64,000 nucleotides of DNA from Abelmoschus esculentus (lineage: Eukaryota > Streptophyta > Magnoliopsida > Malvales > Malvaceae), in NCBI GenBank assembly GCA_035048815.1, contig JAUCBN010000011.1, forward strand, positions 11,247,501 through 11,311,500. The letters run 5' to 3'. Below are positions 12,417 through 25,758 of the stretch, in pieces; the first letter of the stretch is position 1; the number at the start of each line of letters is the position of its first letter. The notes under the pieces were generated by a model, which had not been told where the DNA came from, ran no database searches, and saw only the letters and a program-made list of their open reading frames with translations. Position numbers and translations under genes: made by a program.

Positions 12417-15400
12417 TGTAGAACTAATATTTTGATATAATAATTGAAAAATAATTTTGGACTAATTTGAAAAGATTTTAAAAATGGTTCTTATGTTCAA
12501 ACAACTTGAAAATATATTTAAGAGGTTTTTGGGAGATTTTGAAGGTGTTCAAAATGTTTTAAACAAGACAAAGAACAGTTTTTAACCCAGGCCTTTCGAT
12601 ACATCTCTTAGGTGTTTCGGTACCGTTATACTTTTCAAAGGCAAAAATATACATGCGTTTTGATACAGTTTTGAATCGTTTTGATACCATTTGCCTCTGT
12701 AAGATTTGGTTCCGATACAGCAAGTACCCGTTTCGATACACCAATATCAAAACTTGTTTTAGGTGTTTCGATACACCCCCAATAGATTTACCAAACCCGA
12801 ACGACTTTATAAAATCCCCAACAGCTAGGAGCCGTATCAAAACAGTCTTTTAGTTGTTTTGATTCACTGAGCTAACGATATTTATACCATTACAAGGCAT
12901 TTCGATATCGATTCTTAAATGCAGGTTTAACGACTAGTTTCCAAAGTGTCAGTATCAAAACGACTTCTACATGTTTCGATACCACTTGAAATAGAAGCAA
13001 AAATTATCCTTGAAACAAGCTCCAAACGGCTCCAAATCAATCCCAACGGTCACCAACAGCTAGAAGCTCATTTGGGATGATAAAAGGAAAGCTCAAGCAT
13101 CATGTAGAGACTAATGCTTCAATTGTAACAATATTATGATCAAGGAAATGTTTTAGAGCTTTGTAGTGAACTTTTTAAAATTCATAAATAATAAGTGTGA
13201 TAAAAAGGGTCACTATTTTGAAAAGATAAAGAATTAGGGATTAAGTTTTGAAAAGGGAATTCACAAATTATAAAGAATTAAGGATTTAAAATTTGGGAAT
13301 TTAAAAGATTGAGAATTTGAAAAAAAGGGGATTTTGAAATTAAGGTTAGGGATTGGAAATTGGTGAAATTTGGGGTTTAAAAATATTAAGAAATTAGAGT
13401 TTGAAAACCTAAAATGAAAAGTGAATTAAAAAGGGATTTTGAAAAAGTTTAGAAGAGGTTTTGGATTAAAAATTTAAAAATGAATAAAAAAACAAATTAA
13501 AAATATGTTGGAAAAAAATCTAAAAAGACTGGAGTCGCCACTGGTCACTTTGGTAGACCAGACACCGTAAAACCAGAGATTCGAAATAAATTAGGTTCGA
13601 GAGTTGGTTACGACTAAAAACGGTTTTAGCGTTTAAAATCACCGAAAAGTTGACATCTTTATAAAATATCGCTTAATTAATTTTGAATTTTCCGATTTAA
13701 AATGGAATTTAAATTAAAGTTTGTTTAAAAATTGAAATTGAAATTTATTTTAACAATATTTTTATTCAAAGGTAAACGCATACATAGCTACCGATACGCC
13801 TGGTGTCGGGCCCATTACGACTGAATAAAGATGTATCGCATTAGGTTCATTAATTAATGAGGTGTGACGTAAGCAAAAATAAATGATACAAGATATATAA
13901 AATACATGTGCATAAATAAAAAACATAAATGAAAAATGCATGACATAATAAATTAAGAGCATAATAAAACAAATATATGCAAATGAATATTACAACATGA
14001 ATAAATAAATAAAGGAAAAGAGCTTTTAAATCCCTAGTGATCAAAATGAAACATAAATGAATTTACAGATAAATTCAGAAAGAAACCAAACTAAGTCATA
14101 TTTAATGACAAAATTGTAAAATAGTTCAAACTTGTAGGGAATGCGGAAAGAGTTTCTAAAACGAGGAATGGCCCAAAAGATCCTCCGAAAACATAAAAGG
14201 ACCTATAGATAATAAGAACATTATTATTAGAATTGATAAGGGCCCAAATCGGGACTATATTAAAAGTTTTTAGAAAATTAGAGGGATCGCGGGGCTAAAT
14301 ATTTGAACACGGGAGGATTTAAAATGGTAATAAATCCAATTTTAGTAGAACTGAGTATAAAACTTAATTAAAAAATAAGTCATCCCCTTCTTTTTTTTTT
14401 ATTTCTTTGAATAACCGAACCTCCCAAACCTTTGTTTTCTCTGGAGAATGGATGAACACGATGAGTGTTCATTCTGAAAAACCTAGAACCAACCACTCTT
14501 TCAGGAAAATCACCACGTTGGGGAGCTCGAAAATCACCTTTTAAAAAAAAACACCCTTTTCTCTTTGCTTTCAAAATCGAAAGCCAAAAATTCACTCCCT
14601 TTTCTAAAAAACGAAACCAAAATCACTTGTTTATGAAATCGAAAAGAGAAAAATCCCTCTTTATTCGAGAAAAATAAAAGGTCAAAGAATGAACTCCTCC
14701 CTTCGACTTACTCTTCAAATGGTTCGGTATCCGTGGGCTTATCGTCGACTCGAACCAAAAAAAGGTAAGACTCGAAAAATTAAATCTTTCCCTAGATTAT
14801 TTTTGTGCATGCAAGAGCTGAAAGAGAGGTTTTACCTATGAAATTTTCTTTCTATTGATTGTGGTGAGTGAAAAAAAGGTCCCGATTACATGGTTTGGTT
14901 TCAGTTTTATAACTGTTTTTTACAAGAAAAAATAAAAAAGGAAAAGAAATCCCCAATATGCTATTGGTTCTCTGATGATATTTTATTTTGACTCGTTAGT
15001 TATTCGCTCTGCCAACTTCTGAAAATTATTACGTTTTTCTCTGAAATTCTTTGTCTTTTTAGCTCTGTGTTGGAATTGTGCAAATCTGACGCTTTTTGTG
15101 TCCGTTTGCATGAGATGGCTGTCGGAGATCAATATTGGACAGTGACCAAAGATCAGGGGAGATGAAAAGACGATCTGGACAATTGAAGAGTCGAGCGTGA
15201 TTTTCACGCGTGCGTGGAGAACCCGAGCGGTCGCACGTGCAGGAGCGTGGAGTTCTGAAGGCTTATCCTTCCTTCAAGACCGTTAGATCTGATGTTGATC
15301 TAACGATCACAAATGGGTTATGCGAGAAAGAAAACAGAGTCACGCTAGGGTTTTTGTTAGAATAGGTTATTCGGGTTCTAGGTTTTACAATCGATCTAGG

Positions 15401-16366
15401 ATAATTGGGCTCAAATTAATTTTTCCGGGCTTGTAATTAAATCTAAATTTTGAGCTTAAATTTATTATTTATGGGTTTTTTATTATTGTAATATAGACTC
15501 TGAATATTAAATAAAATTGGACTTTTATTTTAATGGGTTATTATTTAATATAAATAGGGTTATATTTAAATTGGGTTTAATATTTTCAGATTTATTTAAT
15601 AAATAATAGTAATAATAAATAACAATAAAAATAGAAACCGAAAATAAATAAATATGTACATAAAAATGAAAATAACATTTTCAGATTTTTAAATTAAAAA
15701 ATGTGATACAAAAAGAAAAGAAAAGCAATTATAATAATATATACACATTTTTTTGGATTTTGATAAACAATATAATATATTTATTTTTGGGTTAACAAAA
15801 GCCAATATGAAAAGGGTACATATATTTAATATTTTTGAATTTTTATAATAATGAAAGCACATTATTCGATTGAAATAAAAATTTAAAATTGGATTTTACA
15901 ACCTCGGATAAAATTAGTGATTACAAGTTTTAATTCCTATCTTTGGGTAGAAAACATTTGTGAGCTTAATGTATATGTATGTTCAATTGTATTAGGATTG
16001 GGTGAGAGCTTAGTTGGAAACAATTAGCCTTTTTAGAAGGATTACTAGTTTTCTTAGATTATCTCTTGTTTGAGAGGATTCTCAAAATTCGGATTGTGAA
16101 CTTTGGATGCTTGATTCAGGGATAGAATCAAGTTTGTCAGGTTAGCCCTTTGTCCTCAAAAGGAATAGATTTTTAGTTAATTTGAAAAATCCTTAGTGGA
16201 AAGCTAAGATAGTGGATGTAGGACTTGAGTTATAAATCCGAACCACTCTAAATCATTATGCAAATTGTCTATTTTTTTTTCTTCCATGAATTGTCACCCA
16301 AATAAGCTATTCTTGATCAATTGGCAAGTAAGATCTATTGTGCATCGAGCACCTTCAAGCCCAACA
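12417..16366 (+). repeat. LTR copy 3, interrupted by an Ogre-like solo LTR
   Basis: It starts TGTAGAACTAAT after the purine tract AAAAGGAGAGAC and ends CCCAACA at 16366. The LTR without its insert is about 1.18 kb. The insert and its 5-bp duplication lie between AGAGCTT (13161) and AATTCC (15931). LTR copy 2 gives the uninterrupted sequence AGAGCTTTAATTCC near 9937. Confidence 0.75.
13162..15925 (+). mobile_element. Solo LTR (2764 bp), Tat/Ogre-like, with target-site duplication
   Basis: It starts TGTAGTG and ends GATTACA (TGTA...TACA), flanked by AGCTT (13157-13161) and AGTTT (15926-15930), a 5-bp duplication with one C/T change. Inside, at about 13530-13620, is a GGAGTCGCCACT block followed by GAGTTGGTTACGA. 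I recognise this pairing from LTRs of plant Ogre/Tat elements. There is no internal coding region, so recombination between the two LTRs probably removed it. ORFs of 60-75 codons in it have no credible protein features. Confidence 0.7.
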
Positions 16367-18874
16367 ATTATATAACATATATATTTCACTACATATCACG
16401 GGTCCGGCTCGTCACGTCATCCGTGGTCCATAATCAATGAAAATCACCCATCCTACCACTAATCATCCATGCCATTAATCTAACTTCTAAAAAATATATT
16501 TTTATTGACATGATAAAAATAAGTGAAGATTCTTTGATTGAAAAAATAGATCGAAAGATAATGATTAAATGGATGATTATGATTGAATGAGACCATGACT
16601 GATATGGTTAACCAGATCCATAGTATAATTTCTCATATACATACATATAAATTTAATTTCTCGTAAAACTTACTTTGTTCAAACCGTAAATTTATTTTTT
16701 CTAAATATTGTAATGAGTTATCGAAAAAATCCCTGCACGTTGATGAAACTTGCTTTCCACGGGAAGCGAGTTCTATAAACATTTTTATAAAATGCGAGGT
16801 GTTCCTACATGGATAATTTGAAGGTCCTTTTTTTAAATAATCATAGAAGAACATTATTCTCTAATTAAATAATAAAAATAAAATATTAATTTAAAATATC
16901 TTATATTACTAGACCAAATACTTGTTATATTCGCTGTTTTGGACAGAAAGCTAAATTAGGAAGTGAAACTTGTTTACATGGCTCTGTGCTCTCTTAAATC
17001 AAAACAACAAAATAATTATAGTAATAGCTTCAAACGAGGGTAAGCTTTTATTAAATTAATGAATCCATTTGCACCCAAACTTTTGCTTTCTAATAATGTT
17101 TATTGTTATTATCATACCATCATTACAAGATTCAAAAACAATATGATTAGTATACCCCATTGATGATTAAATTATAGTTAAAGGTGCACATTATGAAATT
17201 CCTTTTCTAAGTATTTAAAAAAGAAGTTTAAGCTAATCCATCAATGTACCTAAAGCCAACCAAGCACACCCAAAATCAAGTGCATAGGTATGGAATTGAT
17301 CAAAATATTCTTGCATGTGTATTAAATTTTGTTTTTATGCAATTTTTTCAAGAGATTATGACATCACACCTATATGATAAGATATATTTTTTGGTCAAGG
17401 ATATTTATATGATTTTATGTGAAAATGTACAGAATGTTAAGAAGATATATTAGAAATATAATGATACAAAATTATAAAATTTTAGACATATATAATTAGA
17501 TTATCAATAAAATAAAAAATATCTAAACTATAAAGATATTTAAAATTTGTAGAAATACGACTCCCCTTCCAATACCCTCATAGTTTAGGGGTGTTCAAGG
17601 ATGGTTAGTCGTACTGGAATGACTTATCGATATAATTATCAAAATTTAAATTATTTTGATAAACTATTACCATCTCGTTTAAACCAATTATCATCTAAGC
17701 AATTAATCAATTTATTTGGTATGGTTACTTGATTAATCGTGAATCATTTTACTTCTAGTATCATAAATAATGTATATTATTAGTAATAATCTTAATAACT
17801 TAAAAAATATTACCCAAATAAATTCAAATAAAACATTCAATATTTATAGTAAAAAAACTTCAAAATTTAAAGCAATTAAAAAATTTAAGAAAAATATATT
17901 AATTACACAAATATTAATAATAGTTAACAATTTTTATAAATTATATAACTATACAAATATTAATAATAATAATTAGTAATATGCTATATTATAAAATTAA
18001 TTTTAAATTTTTTATCAATTTCTTATTAATTGTTAAATTAAAAATTGTAATCGTTTTTGTCTCACTGTTAATTTTATCTGTACGAATATAAAATATTTTA
18101 GACAATTTTTACTGAAACTATTTCCTTCCAGTTTTCTTAATTTTTCAATATCATATCAGTTGGAGTTTTTATGAACAAACCTACCTCGGACCATCCTTGC
18201 TTCCTTTGTGAATGTGTGTAAATGACTATATGGAATTGATCTCCCATGAATCTGCAAATGCAAGCAAAGCCTTTCCCATTTACTTGGTTGTTTCCTGCAC
18301 CTCCCGCTGTCCACTTCAACTTACCATCTTTCATTTATAAACTTCCCAATTAAGTTATGACAAGTATGATTTGGATGCCTGTAATGCTTGACTTTATCCT
18401 ACCATCTCTTTAGAGTTTTTCTTCCCCACTTGATTATTTATTTTTTTAGTCATCAACCCTCTAATTTCTTGTAATTATTATATGGTAACCAATGGATGTT
18501 GCTTTTAATTGAGTTTGTCCATCCACTTCCATCTATTTCTCTTTCCTTTTCCTCCCCCCTGTATTCCACAGTGATATCATCATTGTCAAATTTTAGCTTT
18601 ATTCAACTTTCTGTATTTCCTTCTTTTACTTATAAGATCATAATATTCTTTTGGAGAACTTCAACAATATCAAAGGTTTTAGATTTTTCAATCATTTTGG
18701 TCTGTGTTTAGCTTTCCTCTTTGGGTTTCTTTGTTTGTCTTTTTCATCAAATTTTGGAGCTTGGGTGTATATTGCTAGTTAACTTGTTTTGGTTTGAGAT
18801 TTCTGAAATGGGTTTTATTTTTTGTTGATGATTAATAGTTTGGGTGTTTTTTCTTTGATCTTTTCAAGGTCTCC
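16367..18874. other. AT-rich intergenic region and 5' flank of the kinase gene
   Basis: No gene is recognised. A low-complexity AT stretch lies at 17750-18060. Pyrimidine-rich sequence at 18490-18860 probably holds the promoter and 5' UTR of the kinase. The TTTTCAAG at 18861-18868 could be a splice acceptor of a 5' UTR intron, but I cannot place the transcription start. Confidence 0.5.
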
Positions 18875-21800
18875 ATGGAGAGTGATAATGGTGATGGCAA
18901 GGCCAAAGTGGACTATGAAGTTATAGAACAGATTGGAAGAGGAGCTTTTGGAGCTGCTTTTCTTGTTCTCCATAAACTTGAGAAAAAGAAGTAAGCTTTC
19001 TTCTTCTTCTTCTTATAAAAGACTGGGGAAAATGATATATATTCTTTCTCATTTCTCAAAATAATCATTGTTGCTAGCTATAAATTTCCATGGTATTGAT
19101 CATGTTAGGTTGTTCTTTGTTTTGTTATCTGAATAATATACTTCTGGAATGCAAAAGCCATGATTTCTGGGATTGGTTAAGCATCAAAGACCCTATTCTG
19201 AATATGTGGCCTTTATTTCATCACTGTAGTAGTTGTCGGCACGCTTCTTCGTCCTTTACCAATTAATTATTGACTTTAGACTGTAAGTTTCTATGATTCT
19301 CTTTTAATTTTCCTACTATGTTAGGTATGTGTTGAAGAAGATTCGCCTTGCCAAGCAAACAGAGAAGTTTAAGCGTACGGCTCACCAAGAGGTCACTTTT
19401 TTGAACCAAATTTCCTTTCTTCATGCTTGTTTTATTTAATTAACATTTGAACTGTGATGACTGAAAGTTGCATGGATTACTATTCCATGGTCAAGTAGGA
19501 TTTAAATATTTTCTATGTTGATCATCCATGTTATATAGGTAGTTTTTTAGTATGTTGGTTTTTCAGTATCTTTCTTAGTGTTGGACTTCTTGTGGTCGAA
19601 CGAAATCCCGACCTTAAAATCTTGATTTAGGAGATGTTTTGATTGCAGGATGGCTATGTTTTGTTCAACAATGATACCTTCCCCTTTTGCCATTTTCTAC
19701 TATGTTACGTCTTTGAAAGCCGTGATCTTGAACTTTTCTTCCTTTTGCATCGATTTATTCTTTTATCTACTAAAACTAGATGGATATGTTTAGCTTATTC
19801 CACTGTTAGATGTAAGGTTTTTGGTCTTTCTGATAACAAATTATGCACGTGTGCAAACACAGACCTGTTCACAGCATGCTTGAAAACTAAAGACAACCAT
19901 TGAAATAGTCTGGAAATATGTACATGCTGCTACTTATGTTACCTAGATTGTTTACATTTTTACAATACTTGTGTTTGACACACATTAGGATATTAATGTG
20001 AAGTACAATCCTCCAAATATACGAAAGCGATTATTGAAAAATGATTATATGCATGTCAGATATGTACTCATATTTGATATTCATCCGGAGTCCAGATAAT
20101 ATATCCTCCTCCTCTGCCATTCCCCCTCCTCCGAACTTTATCCTCCCATCGAGGAAACCCTGGTATAATGTGTGATTGGTTTATGGTTGAGGTAGATAAA
20201 ATCACTGATTTGATTGAGAGAATCTTCTACTTTATATGATTCGAATGTTAACTCATATATATCTTCTGAATTAGGGAGTAACCTTCTTACTTTGCACATT
20301 TTAGGTTAAAATGATTCCTAGTTGATTAGGAGTTTATAAGGGACAAAATGAATTCACTTATCCAGGAAATAGGGATGACACTACAAAAATTGCTTGTAAA
20401 ATTAATGCAAAGTAAATTAAAAAAAATGTCTAGACAGCTTATTCTTTGATATCTACCAACCTTTCATATCTGAAACCAAGAATAACCTTAATTCATCTCA
20501 TGTCATTGCATGTTTGTGAATGTGTCTCTTATGTTCTTTTTCTGTATTGTAGATGGAATTGATTGCAAGACTAAATAATCCGTATATTGTCGAGTACAAA
20601 GATGCTTGGGTTGATAAGGTGAAATAGATATATCTCTATTTTGGATTTACATTCGATATGAAAAAGCTGCTGAGCAATACTTTGCCTTATTGCTTTGCAG
20701 GGAAACAGCATATGCATCGTAACCAGTTACTGTGAAGGAGGGGACATGTAAGTTACCAGAAAAAGAGTTTTCGATCTGTTTTCTCAGATTATGATGAAAT
20801 ACTCAAGTTAGTTAATTTATCATCTTAAGCACATTCCAGATTATGATAAAAAATCATATTTTTTTTCATCAACTTTTTAATCTTTCGAAAGAAACAGTCG
20901 AATGATATGAAAAGAATAATTTCCCAGCTTTGGAGTTAATGAGGGACTTTATAGTTAGTTATATTGTATGTACTATTGGTCATTAGCTTTAATCAGCTTA
21001 TTGTGTAACTATATAGTCAATAAAAGATGTCAGATGCTGCCCGATCCTTTTGATACATGAATGAGTATTTAAGGCACTTACAATTCTTTCTTGTGGAACC
21101 AGGGCTGAGCTTATTAAAAAGGCTCGAGGTATGCATTTCCCTGAGGAGGTAATGCAATATTTCCGTGACCGAGCTCCTTCTATGCACAAGCTAGAGATGA
21201 TATTTACCCTCTTATTGTTCTCTTTCTCCCTAGAAAATTTGCAAATGGATGACTCAATTACTGTTGGCTGTGGACTACCTGCACTCGAATCGTGTTCTTC
21301 ACAGGGATCTGAAAGTACTGCTTCTATCTTTGTCCCTCTTGTGAAGAAAATATCTTAAATGGTGATGTTATGTTCTAACTTGTATTTTGATCTCAGTGTT
21401 CAAACATATTCCTTACAAAGGACAACGACATCCGGCTTGGTATGAAGGGAAAAGAATTATTGTAACAGAATCCATGTTTCTTTGTCAGGTTTGGCATACA
21501 TTTTTTGATTTCTTCTAAGATATATGTCTTGTATGGACAGGTGACTTTGGACTTGCAAAATTACTTAACACAGAAGATCTTGCTTCCTCGGTATGTAATC
21601 CTTTCTAAAATAATTTCTTATATAAAGTTTCAGTGAGAAAACCCGACTCCTTAAAACTTGGGCTGTCTTAGAACTCCAATGCATCAAGCGTTTATATGCA
21701 AGTTCTAATGTGTTTGTGGTTGGAATAAGAACTGTTTTCTCATCAAATGTCTTAGTACTCTTGGTTATGGAATTTGTCAAAACAGTTCTAAAGGATTGAC

Positions 21801-23639
21801 TCGAATTGTTTTCCATGCTATGCATATTCTTAATAGGTTGTTGGCACACCCAACTATATGTGTCCCGAGCTGCTGGCGGATATACCATATGGATACAAAT
21901 CTGATATATGGTCACTTGGTGAGAAATTCACAGCATAATTATGGGATAAAAAATCTGTTATCCTTTTAACTAGGATTGACAGAAACTTACTATTCCAGGT
22001 TGCTGTCTGTTTGAGATTGCTGCACATCAACCTGCATTTCGTGCTCCTGTGAGTTTTCTAACATTAGCAATTTGGCATAGCCTCAACATCGTTTAGCTGT
22101 CGTCACGTCTGTAATATGCTTCGCTATGGATTCTATCATAAACTAAAGTCATTGACAACTCAACAGGATATGGCTGGACTCATTAACAAGGTCAACAGAT
22201 CCTCCATTTCTCCTCTCCCGATTTTGTATTCCTCTACACTGTAAGCAACTTGTTACATGCCCAGTCGGTTCCAGTTAATCGTTATTGGACGTATTTACTT
22301 GGTATTGCCTAACCTATTTCATTTCTTTCTAAAATAACTCTTAAATGATTCAGCAAACAAATAATCAAGAGTATGCTAAGGAAGAACCCTGAACACAGAC
22401 CAACAGTAAGTGCAAGTCTCCCTGTATGTGGCTTTCTGGTTTTAAACATTAATATAGATACTGATCAAAGAGATTCTGATGTTTTAGGCTGCTGAACTAT
22501 TAAGGCACCCCCATTTGCAGCCGCATCTTCTTCGTTGCAGAATCCCATCCGTTGTTTATCTTCCCATAAAGCCCACAAGCAGCCCCAAGGAGAAGACACC
22601 TAAAAAATCCTTCTCAGGCAGAAATGGTGTCAGAAAATATAGGGGGGTTAAAGATGTTGGGGTATCAAATGGACAAGAAAATATACATGCATTTCGGAAA
22701 ATGGCTGATGATGTACATGTAAGCAGTTCTAGTTCTGAGGAGCCGGCATCCACAGCTAGTACGGAAAACAACCTTGTAACTAAGAGGGTTGATCCTACAA
22801 GCTGTGCTGTTGAAATATCAAACACTATCAGTGATTCCAAAGAACTGTCCACTGATTCCGAAGTGAGTATTAGCAATGGAGAAAAACTGGATCAAAAGGT
22901 TGCTCATGTGGAGTCAATTTCAGAGATGGCATTCAATTCTCATAATGATGACCAAGAAGAGCTTGCTTCTGAGAACACTCGGGACTTGCCAGAAGCTGAG
23001 ACAAAGACTGTAAGCCAAAAAGACGACGAGACTTTCTGTGACATGCTGGTTCTTGAAGAAGCAACAAAAGATGTTATTGATGTGCAGGTTCTTGGTAGAT
23101 CAGAGGATTTGAGAGTAACTATTTCCGGTACAAGCTGCGATGATAAAAACAGGTTCCCTGATGATGGAAGTTCATCTACGGTTTATGGAACTGATGTAGA
23201 ACCAATATGCTCTACAAACAAAACCAGTAGTCCTGATTCAAAAACAGAAATCGTCGACTTGAGCTGCTTGTCATCGGAAAGTACTGTTGTCCTTCCATGT
23301 AAAGATGAAGTAGGAGCTACATCAGAGACTAACACTTGCTCCATTCCGACAGAGAAAGATGGTGGCCGACCAGTTCAATTGACACCCAGTGACGTGTCTT
23401 TACTGAGTAGACTTACAGCCTTGAGTAGTGATGAAATTAAGACCGCATGGGAGAATCCAAGTCAGGAAAGAGCCGAAGCATTGGAATCTCTGCTGGAGCT
23501 ATGTGCTAGACTTCTTAAGCAAGACAAAATTCATGAACTTTCCGGTGTACTACGACCATTTGGTGATGAAGTTGCCTCGTCTAGAGAAACAGCCATTTGG
23601 TTAACAAAGAGCCTCATGTCTGCCCAGAAATTCAACTAA
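18875..23639 (+). CDS. NEK: NIMA-related serine/threonine kinase, plant NEK5/NEK6 group (13 exons)
   Basis: My splice model is 18875-18990, 19325-19391, 20553-20618, 20701-20747, 21103-21148, 21234-21314, 21397-21439, 21541-21590, 21837-21918, 21999-22048, 22167-22240, 22354-22405 and 22488-23639. All junctions are GT...AG and phases join to 641 aa. Kinase domain about 14-268: GRGAFG loop 21-26, Lys43, HRDLKCSN with Asp139, DFG 157-159, activation loop VVGTPNYMCPE to Glu183. Every catalytic residue is present. The tail (about 270-570) is Ser/Asp/Glu-rich and probably disordered. The last 65 residues (RAEALESLLELCARLL, SSRETAIWLTKSL) match the C-terminal motif I know from Arabidopsis NEK6/IBO1, a microtubule-associated kinase that acts on tubulin and directional growth. 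The length lies between the short and long Arabidopsis members (about 430 and 956 aa). Database names NEK5 and NEK6 are swapped between sources, so I give only the family. Confidence 0.92.
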
Positions 23640-24836
23640 GGAACCTGATTCAAATGATATGCCATTGGCACTAATTTATTCATTATTGTGAGAAAATGTG
23701 TTTTCTTTACAAAATGTGTTGATATGAAGTGTTTTTGAGTGGTTTGCTTGCTTGAACAGAAGAAATGCAGGAAAAAAAGACATATTTTGTGGATTGTTGA
23801 CCAACGGTTTTGATGGAAATAATTTCTAATGTTTAATATCAGTAAAGAAATCGTATCATAAGTTAGTTACGTCATTTATGATTTAATAAAATTAATCCTT
23901 TTTTTTCGCTAGATAAACATTACTTTTTAATTTAAATTATAGTATGTGTTAGTAAAAATTCACTTAATAAAAATATAATATTAAAAAATAAATGAAATAA
24001 ATGATTTTTATCTGTTGGGAACTACATGTAAATATGGGCACGGGTCGTATTTTCGGTCCACCTGACCTGAAAAATCATACCTTCTACTTGACTTGATCCG
24101 AGTTTAGGGTGAAAAAATTTGGCCCGACCCGACCTGATTTCTAAGCTTTAAAATCCGACCCGATCCGGATCATTAAAAAATTTTAAAATTTAAGGACTTA
24201 ATTGTAAAAAAAATTAGGAATCTAATTGTAAATAAAATAAAATTTCAGTGACCTAATTATAAAAAAATATATAAAGAGGGATCATTATTATAAATACCCT
24301 AAAATATATGGAAAAATTACACTATTAGTCCCAGGTCATGACGGGTTGGAATTTTTCCACCTTAAAACCAAACTTGACCCGAACTGAGATCATCCTTGAA
24401 AAAAACTTGACCCGAGATCACCCTTAAAAAAACTGACCCGACCCAAACCCAAAATTTTAAAAAAATTCGATTCATTCGAACTAGATCAAATCGGGTTGAA
24501 ACCTGTCGTATTTGGATTTCGTACCCATCCGTACGTAGATGACACAACAAATAGACTTGTAATACAATTTCTTCTGATCAGTGTGTGCGCAATCGCCTAA
24601 TATTTAAAGGAGTAGCAACAATTTAATTGGACTAAAAATGACGTTTAGTATCCGGAAATATGTTAATTTATACAAGGTGGTATATGTTAATACATATTTT
24701 TAAATTTTGACAATTCATGCACCTTATTAATAATGGGATTTAAAATCGGATCTCTTTAAATAAGTATATTGTTTTTTTTATTGTTGTTAGGTTTTAATAT
24801 TGTTTTTTTATTGTTGTTAAGTTTTAAATGACATTA
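23640..24836. other. 3' flank of the kinase gene and intergenic DNA
   Basis: This includes the presumed 3' UTR. No second gene is seen. A GACCCGA-rich stretch is listed separately. Confidence 0.5.
24035..24535. repeat. GACCCGA-rich degenerate repeat, possible MITE
   Basis: GACCCGA or its near variants recur at about 24122-24165 and 24370-24445. The ends GGGCACGG (24037) and, inverted, GGGTACGA (near 24520) resemble weak terminal inverted repeats. I could not find a target-site duplication, so the boundaries and class are uncertain. Confidence 0.35.
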
Positions 24837-24844
24837 GAGATGAT

Positions 24845-25758
24845 CAGAGCCGTCTCTGAGTCTGGCCAATAAAAACTACAGACAAGGCCTCTGATTAATT
24901 AAATTAAAATAATAATTATTAAAATAATTTAAAATTGTTTTTTCATTATTAAATCATATTAAAAATTAATCAAGACATATGTTAGTATTTTTTTATTAGA
25001 AAAATTAAAAGCGATTAAAGTATAACAATAGTTTAAAAAAAACTTAAAATTAAGGTGGGCTCCTTCACTATAATTATGTTTTTAAAATTAATTATATTAT
25101 TAAATAAATTTTAAATTTTTTTTAAGAGATTGATAACTTTTATAATTAATTATAAAGTTCTCGGTATTTAATTAGTTTAAGTATTAATATATTATAGAGT
25201 CATAATTAAGATTATAATAATATTTTTTATTTTTAAATAAAAAAATTATATAAACTTATAAACAATATTTTAATTATTCTTGTTATTCAAATCTTAATTT
25301 CTCATCACATCATCTCTTTTTTATGTTATTTTCTTATAATTTATTTTAAATGTTTTAATTATAATTCTTAATTCGATATTTTAAGAAAAGAATGATTCAT
25401 TTATTCAAAAATATTATAGTTTATGAGATTTACTATTAATATGCTATAACTAAGTCTAAAATAAAGCTTCAACGACAAAAACTCAAGTACTATTACTCTA
25501 TATATTTTTTTTCTTTATAAGTTTTATTATATAATATTTATGCAAAAAATAATAGTAGAAGTTGTTTTGTTTAAGTTTAACGTTTAGTAAAAATTTTTGA
25601 TGTTTTTTCATTCAATAATTATTCAGTTTAATAAAAAATAATTTATAAATGATTTAATTTATTTTTATACTCTTTAAATTTATTTTTCTAATATTTATTA
25701 TTTGGGGCCATATTTTTAAATTTATCCATGGGTCACCAAAATCTCAGAAACAGCTATG
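24845..25758. mobile_element. Non-autonomous hAT element (914 bp) with 8-bp target-site duplication
   Basis: The left end CAGAGCCGTCTCTGAG and the inverted right end CATAGCTGTTTCTGAG form a 16-bp terminal inverted repeat with three mismatches. The flanks are GAGATGAT (24837-24844) and GGGATGAT (25759-25766), 8 bp with one difference. An 8-bp duplication and a CAGRGCCG-type terminus are hallmarks of hAT transposons. The interior is AT-rich with no transposase ORF, so it would need a transposase from elsewhere. Confidence 0.75.

Larger units (their letters stand above)
5390..16366 (+). mobile_element. Tandem three-LTR array of a gag-only copia-like retrotransposon
   Basis: Three LTR copies in the same orientation start at 5390, 6894 and 12417 with (TGTAGAAC/TTTAGAAC)TAAT. 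Two internal domains lie between them, giving LTR-internal-LTR-internal-LTR. The second internal domain (10346-12416) has a primer-binding site, a gag with a UBN2-like region and a purine tract before the next LTR. It has no protease, integrase or RT, so the family resembles the class called TR-GAG. A shared middle LTR is the usual product of unequal recombination between adjacent copies. LTRs 2 and 3 were later split by other elements. I find no clean target-site duplication for the array. Confidence 0.7.

Noticed and set aside
13762..14044. Hydrophobic minus-strand ORFs resembling membrane proteins
   Set aside because: AT-rich translation inside the Ogre-like solo LTR, with no start context or family match.
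18137..18334. 65-codon minus-strand ORF upstream of the kinase gene
   Set aside because: No recognisable domain, no splice or promoter context, and it lies in the probable promoter region of the kinase.
19643..19903. 86-codon ORF within the kinase gene
   Set aside because: It lies entirely in intron 2 of the splice model that keeps all kinase motifs in frame.
21565..21915. 116-codon minus-strand ORF
   Set aside because: Antisense shadow of kinase exons 8-9 and their intron.
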